A DNA stretch of 12,627 nt from Deltaproteobacteria bacterium (GTDB lineage: Bacteria; Desulfobacterota; GWC2-55-46; S146-70). The stretch is taken from the NCBI GenBank assembly GCA_015492395.1, contig WGFD01000192.1, forward strand, positions 1 through 12,627, read 5' to 3'. Each line of letters opens with the position of its first letter. The stretch's first letter is position 1. A program made the position numbers and the translations under genes. This document shows, piece by piece, positions 1-6,404 of this stretch. The notes below the pieces were generated by a model. The model searched no databases. It was not told the origin of the DNA and saw only the letters and a list, made by a program, of their open reading frames with translations.

Positions 1-100
1 TTCTGGGGTAGTTGACGGCCCCGGAGATGATCAAACTCAAGAGAATCACTCCAAGAAGGATATAAAACTTCTGTTTGAGAGTTAAATCTTTAATAGTCAT
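1..100 (-). CDS. N-terminal fragment of a membrane sensor, probably a methyl-accepting chemotaxis protein (runs off the left edge)
   Basis: The minus strand from 100 down to the window edge is open from an ATG and encodes 33 complete codons. The peptide starts MTIKDLTLKQKF and continues into a hydrophobic stretch, YILLGVILLSLIISGAV, which would be the first transmembrane helix. A short basic cytoplasmic leader followed directly by one helix is the usual N-terminus of MCPs. A sensor histidine kinase or another membrane sensor could start the same way, so the family call rests partly on the chemotaxis neighbourhood. A good Shine-Dalgarno sequence (AGGAG, 113 to 109) lies 8 bases upstream of the ATG. 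The gene starts 53 bases after the porin stop in the same direction. The ligand-binding and signalling domains are outside the window. Confidence 0.72.
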   Translation of the reverse strand, partial: MTIKDLTLKQKFYILLGVILLSLIISGAVNYPR

Positions 101-142
101 TCCAGCCGCTCCTTTCAGGAAGATCTGAAGTTGATCCTGCCT

Positions 143-160
143 GTTCTATTCTTCTAGAAC
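143..160. repeat. Short inverted repeat over the porin stop codon
   Basis: GTTCTA (143 to 148) and TAGAAC (155 to 160) form a perfect 6-base inverted repeat with a 6-base loop. The porin stop codon lies within it. There is no T-run after the stem on the minus strand, so it is not a convincing intrinsic terminator. It could slightly protect the transcript 3' end or be chance. Confidence 0.3.
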
Positions 161-1377
161 TTTAGTGTCCAGTTAATCCTATGTCTATACTGCCTTGTAT
201 CATTCTTTGCGGCGTTCCCGTTATCGACTGCCAGCGGATAGTTGTTCCTCTCCTGATAATAGCCATCATAATAAACCGACATATCCTTTGTTAGCTGGTA
301 ACTGATCAGCGGGGAAATGGTATTTACATTCGTCTGTTGAAGGTCATCCGAGTTGAAGTTTGCAACGACGGCATCAGCCTCTATCTGCGAGTAGCTGAGC
401 CAGAACCTGAAGCTCCCCGGCCGCCTTGTACCTATTCCTACTCCTAAAAGCCATGCGGTGTCCTCGTCGCCGTAGCCATTGCCCCCGACAGGCCCAGACT
501 CGGCGCCGAGGTTCTTTACATATTCGCCCACAAGCTTGACAGGCCAGACCGACTCTTTTAGAAAAGAAAACTCGGCATTGATATTCAAGATATTAAAGTC
601 GGATATCTTCCCTGTACAGGGACTGTCAACATTTCCGGTACATGTATTGAAGTTCTTGTTTGTCGTAAAATCGGAGTTGCTCGCCTTGGCGTCGAGTCCA
701 AGCTGTCCAGAATCGGCGACGCTGTAGTAGGCTATCCCGGTTTTTATAGCGGCGTCTCCCAAAGAGGCATTGTAAACAAGCTGCGCAGCATATAGCTCAT
801 TGCCCCTCTTGGCCCCTCCTGCGCTGTCGTCCCTATCAGCCTGACGAACAACATACTGGGCCAGATTAACGGTAATACCGGTCCCCTTAATATTCAGAGA
901 CTCGGCCAATCCTTGTGGCTGGAGATCCATATCCCACAGTATCTCAGTGGGATACCAGAAGATATGACCGAACTTACCGGCCGTCAAAGTCAGCCTTACG
1001 GTTTCAAAGTCCTGCCTGTATCTGGCGTACACCCTGTCAAGAGTGAAGTCGAACTTCTCAAAGTTAACACCGTCGAATGTCCGGTTACCTGTAGTCTGAT
1101 AGCTCCTGTCACCTGATGCAAGCCTCAGCCCTACGTCGACGCTATCGGTTATATCTGCATTCACACCCAACCTGAGGCGAAATCTCTGCCTCCATCGGTA
1201 GCGCTCATTGTTGAAACCTTTGTTATCCTCATACTCCGATCTCAGTCTCAGGTCTCCTGAAAGCTTGAGCTTTCTTGAGAGCACATCCTCACCATGGACA
1301 TTTTCAACTATAATGGAAGAGTTTATTGCTAAAAGTATAACAATAAGGAACCAGCACGAAACCCAGTTTCTCTTCAT
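154..1377 (-). CDS. Putative porin, outer-membrane beta-barrel protein
   Basis: This 407-residue protein has a clear export signal: MKRN, then a hydrophobic core (about residues 8 to 21), then a probable cleavage site near VHG-ED (around residue 29). The mature part is a run of alternating polar/hydrophobic strands rich in Tyr, Arg, Asp and Asn (for example RLRSEYED, RWRQRFRLRLGV, YARYRQDF, VYYDGYYQER), and the last residue is Phe, as in many outer-membrane barrels. This fits the general 'putative porin' type; substrate and pore size cannot be read from the sequence. A Cys pair (NTCTGNVDSPCTG) about two-thirds along may form a disulfide-closed loop. A GAGG site lies 7 bases before the ATG. 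Nothing ties the protein functionally to chemotaxis; it may be a separate unit lying between the che operon and the next receptor gene. Confidence 0.82.
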   Translation of the reverse strand: MKRNWVSCWFLIVILLAINSSIIVENVHGEDVLSRKLKLSGDLRLRSEYEDNKGFNNERYRWRQRFRLRLGVNADITDSVDVGLRLASGDRSYQTTGNRTFDGVNFEKFDFTLDRVYARYRQDFETVRLTLTAGKFGHIFWYPTEILWDMDLQPQGLAESLNIKGTGITVNLAQYVVRQADRDDSAGGAKRGNELYAAQLVYNASLGDAAIKTGIAYYSVADSGQLGLDAKASNSDFTTNKNFNTCTGNVDSPCTGKISDFNILNINAEFSFLKESVWPVKLVGEYVKNLGAESGPVGGNGYGDEDTAWLLGVGIGTRRPGSFRFWLSYSQIEADAVVANFNSDDLQQTNVNTISPLISYQLTKDMSVYYDGYYQERNNYPLAVDNGNAAKNDTRQYRHRINWTLKF

Positions 1378-1688
1378 AATATAACCTCATTAGAGGCCAA
1401 CCGAATAACATGCGATCCAACTGTTATTTTTTCATACATTATGTCCATACCTTCGACACCCGTCACCCTACCATTCTCCATTACTTTCGCCATATGCAGC
1501 CTCCCCAAGAACCAAGGACCTTGCATCAAAGAGGGCATACTCAAATTACCCGTCCGCAACTCAACAAGAGCCATCTGATCCACCGGTTTTTGCACTCTTG
1601 CACTATTTGCCCCGCTCTTCAATCTCCTGTCCTTTCTACGACAAGGACCATCCAGTAAATGCCTTCGCCCTCCTGCTGGGAGAACCAT
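1374..1688 (-). CDS. Doubtful small ORF overlapping the porin start (hypothetical)
   Basis: This 104-codon frame ends in an ATGA overlap with the porin start: its TGA at 1376 to 1374 shares bases with the porin ATG at 1377 to 1375. That is the geometry of translational coupling. The second half (from about MALVELRTG onward) has a plausible protein composition, including GRVTGVEGMDIMYEK. The first 30 residues are Arg-rich and look like non-coding sequence, and no strong ribosome-binding site precedes the first ATG. No family is recognised. The frame may be real only from an internal Met, may be a decayed gene, or may be chance. Confidence 0.25.
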   Translation of the reverse strand: MVLPAGGRRHLLDGPCRRKDRRLKSGANSARVQKPVDQMALVELRTGNLSMPSLMQGPWFLGRLHMAKVMENGRVTGVEGMDIMYEKITVGSHVIRLASNEVIL

Positions 1689-1713
1689 AGGTTATAGCTT
1701 CTTCATCATTAGT

Positions 1714-1741
1714 TAGGCGCCTACCTTATCGATGTTAAGGT
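1714..1741. repeat. Perfect 10-base palindrome abutting a 6-base stem-loop
   Basis: TAGGCGCCTA (1714 to 1723) is a perfect palindrome. It shares its last base with an inverted repeat, ACCTTA (1723 to 1728) and TAAGGT (1736 to 1741), with a 7-base loop. No T-run follows on either strand, so it is not a standard terminator. It could be a protein-binding site upstream of the porin, or a structured scar. Confidence 0.4.
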
Positions 1742-1742
1742 G

Positions 1743-1913
1743 TTAGCTTCCGGCAATGAAAGGTTGATCTCTAAACGCTTCTCCAGTCTTTATTATTGCA
1801 TTCGGAAAATGGTCTAAATACTTTAACAGGCATGCCCACAGCGGTTGTCGGAAGGTGTCTCCGTCACATAGTGCGTAGATAGTTCGACAATACGTGCAGG
1901 GGGTTTTCTTCAT
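1743..1913 (-). CDS. Small ORF directly after cheB (56 residues, unrecognised)
   Basis: An ATG (1913 to 1911) sits 8 bases after the cheB stop and opens 56 codons ending in TAA (1745 to 1743). The peptide begins MKKTPCTYCRTIYALCDG and has four Cys, including a CTYC pair, which might suggest a small metal-binding protein. It is followed by an aliphatic/aromatic stretch (WACLLKYLDHF). The ribosome-binding site is weak (only TGGG just before the ATG). No family is recognised. Position at the tail of the che operon favours co-transcription if it is real, but the length is compatible with chance. Confidence 0.25.
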   Translation of the reverse strand: MKKTPCTYCRTIYALCDGDTFRQPLWACLLKYLDHFPNAIIKTGEAFRDQPFIAGS

Positions 1914-1921
1914 CCCAGCAC

Positions 1922-2992
1922 CTACACCATATTGACGATCTCTCCTGCCATGGAATCAAGGGGCGTAACCTTGTCGGCAAGCCCTTCCGCTACCACTGCC
2001 TTAGGCATACCATAGACTACACAACTGGCTTCGTCCTGCGCAACCACCTTGCCACCCGTCTTCTTGATGGCCCTTATACCCTCTACACCGTCCTGCCCCA
2101 TACCAGTCATAATGACACCCAGTGCCCTGCCTGGAAAGCATGCAGCTACTGAGACGAAAGACACGTCCACACTCGGTTTGTATATAACATCCGGAGGATC
2201 ATCATCGACACTTAGATAAACATCGATTGCCCCTCTTCTTTTGAGTCGTGTCTGGCGCCCTCCGGGGGCTATGAACACACCACCAGGCCCCATGACATCA
2301 CCGCAGGCCGCCTCCTTCACCTCCAATTCACAGATACCGTTCAGCCTCTCCGCATACGGCCCCGTAAAGTTCTTCGGCATATGGAGAACTATGAGTATTC
2401 CCGTAGTAAAGTTGTGCGGAAGCATGCTAAGCAGATGCTGTAGGGCGTTTGGTCCCCCTGTAGACGCGCCGATAGCGACAATGGCTATCTTCTGGCTGAC
2501 AAACTTCTTTTCTATACCCTGTGGCACAACGGGTGGATGTAGTTTATATGAAGCTTTTCTACTAGCCGGTCTGTTCTTTACGTCGATCTTCGCCGCCGCC
2601 TTTATCTTTGCTATAAGTTCATACTTTACCCTCATGATATTGCATGAAAGCTCCCCGAGATGCTTTGGAATATAGTCTACCGCACCTATCTCCAGTGCAT
2701 CGAATGTCGCGTTGGCACCGTCCTCTGTAAGTGAGCTCAGCATTAGTACAGGTAAAGGAGTATTGCGCATAATGGCACTAAGGGCATCGAGGCCGTTCAT
2801 CCTGGGCATCTCTATATCCATAGTAACGACATCAGGCCTTAAGCTATCCACCTTCTCGACGGCCTCTGCTCCATCCCTTGCCAGACCTGCCACCTCGATG
2901 GCGGGATCCTCTTCCAGCATGGACTGAATCGCCTTTCTCATGAATGATGAGTCGTCGACAACCAGAACCCGTATCTTCCGTTTTGCCGTCAT
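1922..2992 (-). CDS. cheB: CheB protein-glutamate methylesterase/glutamine deamidase (central operon copy)
   Basis: This 356-residue protein removes methyl groups from receptor glutamates and is activated by phosphotransfer from CheA. The N-terminal receiver domain (about residues 7 to 125) has the acidic pair D13/D14, phospho-acceptor D59 (in TMDIEMPRMNG), S86/S87 and K110. A linker of about 45 residues leads to the CheB catalytic domain (about 168 to 350), with S177 in GASTGG, H204 in LHMPKNF and D301 in TGMGQDG as the Ser-His-Asp triad. Length and order are standard for the family. Its ATG overlaps the cheA stop as ATGA, so translation is probably coupled to cheA. It is the last clear gene of the central operon. 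A second cheB with a different linker and a C-terminal extension lies at 9102 to 10238, so the two enzymes probably serve different receptor sets or modules. Confidence 0.96.
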   Translation of the reverse strand: MTAKRKIRVLVVDDSSFMRKAIQSMLEEDPAIEVAGLARDGAEAVEKVDSLRPDVVTMDIEMPRMNGLDALSAIMRNTPLPVLMLSSLTEDGANATFDALEIGAVDYIPKHLGELSCNIMRVKYELIAKIKAAAKIDVKNRPASRKASYKLHPPVVPQGIEKKFVSQKIAIVAIGASTGGPNALQHLLSMLPHNFTTGILIVLHMPKNFTGPYAERLNGICELEVKEAACGDVMGPGGVFIAPGGRQTRLKRRGAIDVYLSVDDDPPDVIYKPSVDVSFVSVAACFPGRALGVIMTGMGQDGVEGIRAIKKTGGKVVAQDEASCVVYGMPKAVVAEGLADKVTPLDSMAGEIVNMV

Positions 2993-4701
2993 TGCATAAC
3001 CATCCTCTCCATACCAACGGAAAGTCCCATTACGTCTATAATAAGCACTACCTTGCCGTCGCCCGTAATGGTTGCTCCTGATATGCCGGCTGTATCCGAA
3101 AGGTACTCGCCCATCGATTTTATGACAACCTCCTCCTGCCCCAGAAGGCTATCCACGAGAACGGCTATCTGCTTCTCTCCGAATGCTATAATAACCACAT
3201 AAGCATTTTGTCCCGCACTCCCGGCGCCGATCAGATCAGACAGTCTGATCAACGGATATATAATATTTCTGGAATATACCACCTCACGACCATCCATCGT
3301 CTTGATCTCATGCCCCTCCAGTCTCTTAATCTCTATTACCGTGGAAAGGGGAATGGCATAGGTTTCATCACCGACTCCAACCATCAGCACATTTATTATC
3401 GCCAGCGTCAACGGGAGTCTCAATTCGATCTCGGAGCCATTCCCCCGGCTAGTCTCTATGTCTATACTGCCATTGAGCTTGGCGATATTACTCTTGACTA
3501 CGTCCATCCCCACTCCCCTGCCGGATATATCCGTGACTTCACTCGCTGTAGAGAAACCTGGATGGAATATAAAGTTCAGTATCTCTTTTTCACTCATCCT
3601 CTCCATATCATCAAATGTAGCGATGCCTTTTTCCATAGCCTTTGATTTGATCCGGTTTATATCCATCCCCCTGCCATCATCCTTGATAGCTATAAATATA
3701 TTGTTCCCCTTGTGGTAAGCGGACAGTGTAAGTGTACCGGCGGCGGACTTGCCTGCGCTCTTTCTTTCCTCCGGTCCTTCAAGGCCGTGGTCTATTGCAT
3801 TTCTCACAAGGTGTACGAGAGGATCCCCTATCTCCTCGATTATAGTCTTGTCCATCTCAGTCTCTTCGCCTTCGAGCACCAGGTCTATCTCTTTGCCGTT
3901 CTTCCTGGCGAGATCCCTCACCATCCTGGGGAACCTGGAGAAGATCTTTGAAACAGGCTGCATTCTGGTCTTCATCACCGAGAGTTGAAGGTCGGTAGTT
4001 ATAAGGTTGAGGTTGTATGTGGTTTGTTTAATAAAGGTTACCAGTTCCTCTTCTCCATAGCGGTCTTCCAGTTGGGCACTCAATCTCATGAGCCTGTTCC
4101 GGCCGAGCACAAGTTCGCCGACCATGTTAAGGACACTGTCCAACCTCTTGATATCGACACGTATCGTCTCAGAATCCTCCTTTAATATCTTCTGCTGTGA
4201 GGATTCCTGGCCTGATGCTTGCGTACCTCCTTCATCCTGTCTTTCAACCGGCGTAGCGATATCTTCCTTGCCTTTCCCCGCTTCATCATTCGCTTTTTCC
4301 GCGCTAACGTCTATATCCTGTAAGGCCGCCAGGACTTGGGACAGATCCTCCTCCTTGCCATCCTTGGCCTTGACATGGCTCATGAGCACCTTGAGCATAT
4401 CTACAGCATTCAATATCGCATCCATGATTGCAGGAGTGGCTCTCAACTCACCCTGTCGCAGTTTATTCAATACTCCTTCGGTTATATGGGCCACATCGAC
4501 TATTTGATTGAACGCGAGAAAGCCTGCGGCCCCTTTTATTGTATGTACCGATCTGAAGATGGCATTAAGGAGATCCTGATCATCCGGGGTTTTTTCAAGG
4601 TCTATCAATTGCTGATCAAGACCGTCCAAGAGTTCGGTGGACTCTATGATAAAGTCCTGTATTATCTCTTCCATCTCGTCGTTTTGAGCGGCCTCAGTCA
4701 T
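2989..4701 (-). CDS. cheA: CheA chemotaxis histidine kinase, lacking a visible P2 domain
   Basis: This autokinase phosphorylates CheY and CheB in response to receptors. A GTG at 4716 lies in frame, but the ATG at 4701 is the better start because a strong AGGAGGG lies just before it. From the ATG (570 residues) the domains are: P1 phosphotransfer (about 5 to 105) with H53 in SVHTIKGAAGF; a charged low-complexity linker (about 130 to 175); P3 dimerisation (about 178 to 240); P4 kinase (about 245 to 430) with N-box HLVRNAIDHGLE, G1 DDGRG, GFSTA and G2 GRGVGMD; and P5 CheW-like regulatory domain (about 435 to 565). No CheY/CheB-binding P2 domain can be seen between P1 and P3, and the protein is shorter than enteric CheA (about 650). 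It is the only cheA in the window, downstream of cheY and overlapping cheB by ATGA. Confidence 0.96.
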   Translation of the reverse strand: MTEAAQNDEMEEIIQDFIIESTELLDGLDQQLIDLEKTPDDQDLLNAIFRSVHTIKGAAGFLAFNQIVDVAHITEGVLNKLRQGELRATPAIMDAILNAVDMLKVLMSHVKAKDGKEEDLSQVLAALQDIDVSAEKANDEAGKGKEDIATPVERQDEGGTQASGQESSQQKILKEDSETIRVDIKRLDSVLNMVGELVLGRNRLMRLSAQLEDRYGEEELVTFIKQTTYNLNLITTDLQLSVMKTRMQPVSKIFSRFPRMVRDLARKNGKEIDLVLEGEETEMDKTIIEEIGDPLVHLVRNAIDHGLEGPEERKSAGKSAAGTLTLSAYHKGNNIFIAIKDDGRGMDINRIKSKAMEKGIATFDDMERMSEKEILNFIFHPGFSTASEVTDISGRGVGMDVVKSNIAKLNGSIDIETSRGNGSEIELRLPLTLAIINVLMVGVGDETYAIPLSTVIEIKRLEGHEIKTMDGREVVYSRNIIYPLIRLSDLIGAGSAGQNAYVVIIAFGEKQIAVLVDSLLGQEEVVIKSMGEYLSDTAGISGATITGDGKVVLIIDVMGLSVGMERMVMQ

Positions 4702-4705
4702 CAAA

Positions 4706-4712
4706 CCCTCCT
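4706..4712 (-). promoter_or_regulatory. Ribosome-binding site fixing the cheA start
   Basis: AGGAGGG on the minus strand lies 4 bases before ATG 4701. The longer in-frame GTG start at 4716 would place this site inside the coding sequence, so the ATG is preferred. Confidence 0.75.
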
Positions 4713-4764
4713 GCACAATCCCTAGATATTAATACAAGTCCATCAATACTCAAGTGTACAAATA

Positions 4765-5154
4765 CTAGCCGCCAAGTTTCTCAATAATCTTGTCCATCTT
4801 CTCTTTGAGCGTCACAGCGGTAAACGGCTTAACCACATAGTTATTGACTCCAGCCTGCACCGCCAAAACGACATTCTCTTTCTGGGCCTCCGCCGTGACC
4901 ATAAGGAACGGTATATCCTTCAGGTTGCTATCCTCTCTGACAGCTTTCAGCAGATCCAGTCCGGTCATCTTCGGCATATTCCAATCCGATATAATGAAGT
5001 CGAACTTTTCGTTCCGGAGCTTGGTGAGAGCCGTACTCCCGTCATCCGCCTCATCCACATTGAGGTACCCCAACTCCTTCAAGAGGTTCCTTACGATACG
5101 GCGCATTGTGGGAAAGTCATCCACCACAAGTATTTTCATCTTCTGATCAAACAT
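4765..5154 (-). CDS. cheY: CheY chemotaxis response regulator (motor output)
   Basis: This single-domain receiver of 129 residues has the same numbering as enteric CheY at the key sites: acidic pair D12/D13, phospho-acceptor D57 ([10 protein letters not shown]), T87, Y106 and K109 (VVKPF). This close match, including Tyr at 106 and the TAEAQKENV segment, supports a classical CheY that binds the flagellar switch when phosphorylated by CheA. A strong AGGGGGTG site lies a few bases upstream of the ATG. The gene sits 63 bases before cheA and 27 bases after the other receiver gene. No cheZ, cheC or cheX is visible in the window, so a dephosphorylating partner, if any, is elsewhere. Confidence 0.95.
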   Translation of the reverse strand: MFDQKMKILVVDDFPTMRRIVRNLLKELGYLNVDEADDGSTALTKLRNEKFDFIISDWNMPKMTGLDLLKAVREDSNLKDIPFLMVTAEAQKENVVLAVQAGVNNYVVKPFTAVTLKEKMDKIIEKLGG

Positions 5155-5181
5155 CTTACACCCCCTTTAAGAGATTATTAC

Positions 5182-5550
5182 CTACAATAATTTTTTGATC
5201 TCATATGTCAATCTTTGAGACGTCACAGGTTTGGTAACATAGACGTCGGCACCAGCCTCCATCCCCTGCTCTCTGTCCCTTTCGTCACTCTCCGTTGTGA
5301 CCATTATTATTGGAATACCCTTATAGTCATCACTTTCTCTTATATTTTTAATCAGCTCAAGACCATCCATCTGCGGCATATTCAGGTCAGTTACCATCAA
5401 TGATATATCGTTCTGCGCCAACTTCTCCAGCGCATCAAAACCATTCATAGCCGCAACCGGGCTATAACCTATACTCTTTATCATAGAGGAAAGGATCTTT
5501 CTGGTCGTGCTGCAGTCATCAACTATAAGGATCTTTTTCCCGTTTCCCAT
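5182..5550 (-). CDS. Second CheY-like single-domain response regulator
   Basis: This 122-residue receiver has no output domain. It has the acidic pair D11/D12, phospho-acceptor D55 (TDLNMPQMDG), T85 and K107 (YVTKPVT), so it should be phosphorylatable. It differs from its neighbour CheY in the switch-binding surface (MVTTESDERD rather than [10 protein letters not shown]), which makes a non-motor role plausible: a phosphate sink that drains CheA, or a link to another output. It lies 12 bases after cheR with a GGAGG site between them and 27 bases before cheY, inside the same operon. The receiver identity is certain; the exact role is inference. Confidence 0.93.
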   Translation of the reverse strand: MGNGKKILIVDDCSTTRKILSSMIKSIGYSPVAAMNGFDALEKLAQNDISLMVTDLNMPQMDGLELIKNIRESDDYKGIPIIMVTTESDERDREQGMEAGADVYVTKPVTSQRLTYEIKKLL

Positions 5551-5562
5551 CTCATCCTCCGC

Positions 5563-6396
5563 CTAAATCTTTTGATAGGCAACACATTTCCTTATACCCA
5601 CAGGCCTGAAGGCCCTCGTTATGCTGAACAGCGACTCGGAGAACCCAACCATCAGGAAACCGCCCTTTACAAGACTGTCATGTAGAAAACTTATAACCTT
5701 CCTCTTCCCGTGGTCATCGAAGTATATGAGAACGTTTCTGCAGAATATCACATCCATACCTCTCACCTTGCTCACCTGTAGAGAGTCCACCAGGTTTATA
5801 TTTGCAAATCTGACCAACCGCGCCACATCCGGTTTAACCGTATAGCTATTGTTATTGTTGGTAAAGTATCTCTTCAGGTATCTTTCCGGCGTATTCCTTA
5901 CGGCATAGTCACCATAGACCCCTCTCTTTGCCGAATTGAGGACATTCTCGCTTATGTCGCTTGCGAGTATTTCCACCTTCCAGCCATTCAACAAGATTCC
6001 CTCTTCAGAAAGTATCATCGCCATCGTATAGGGCTCCTCCCCCGTTGAACACGCCGCACTCCATATACGTATAGTCCTCCTGGAGCTATTCCTTTCCATG
6101 ATCTTTGGCAATATTCCCGTCCTGAATGCCTCAAGTTGATTTATATCCCGAAAGAAACTCGTTTCATTAGTCGTAACCGAGTTATAAAGGGCTCTTAATT
6201 CTTCTTCCTTCTTTGGATCGTACCTAAGGAAAAAGAGGTACTCTTCATAGCTTGAGAGGTTTCTCGCTGAAAGTCTCCTTGACAGCCTGTCCTCGAGGAG
6301 ATACTCCTTGCCATCACCAAAATATATCCCGCACTTCTCATATATAAAGTCCCTTACCTGTGAGAATATGTCTCTTGTGATCTTGGGCCTCTCCAT
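5563..6396 (-). CDS. cheR: CheR chemoreceptor methyltransferase (central operon copy)
   Basis: This 277-residue SAM-dependent enzyme methylates receptor glutamates. An N-terminal helical CheR domain (about 5 to 60) is followed by the catalytic domain. This carries TTNETSFFRD (75 to 84), the SAM-binding IWSAACSTGEEPY (111 to 123), an acidic turn ASDIS (145 to 149) and FCRNVLIYFD (218 to 227), all family hallmarks. There is no C-terminal TPR or receiver extension. The ATG is preceded by AAGGAG, which overlaps the stop codon of the HEAT-repeat gene; the intergenic gap is only 8 bases, so the two are translated from one message. A second cheR (10582 to 11415) differs substantially, which argues against a recent duplication. 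Confidence 0.96.
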   Translation of the reverse strand: MERPKITRDIFSQVRDFIYEKCGIYFGDGKEYLLEDRLSRRLSARNLSSYEEYLFFLRYDPKKEEELRALYNSVTTNETSFFRDINQLEAFRTGILPKIMERNSSRRTIRIWSAACSTGEEPYTMAMILSEEGILLNGWKVEILASDISENVLNSAKRGVYGDYAVRNTPERYLKRYFTNNNNSYTVKPDVARLVRFANINLVDSLQVSKVRGMDVIFCRNVLIYFDDHGKRKVISFLHDSLVKGGFLMVGFSESLFSITRAFRPVGIRKCVAYQKI

Positions 6397-6404
6397 ATTG
6401 CTCC

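Noticed and set aside
1559..1718. Possible integron attC site: GCCTAAC (1718 to 1712) and GTTGAGT (1565 to 1559) on the minus strand fit the core-site patterns
   Set aside because: The spacing of about 160 bases is longer than usual and the sequence between lacks the imperfect inverted repeat that folds attC sites. The matches are short and degenerate; no integrase or cassette is present.
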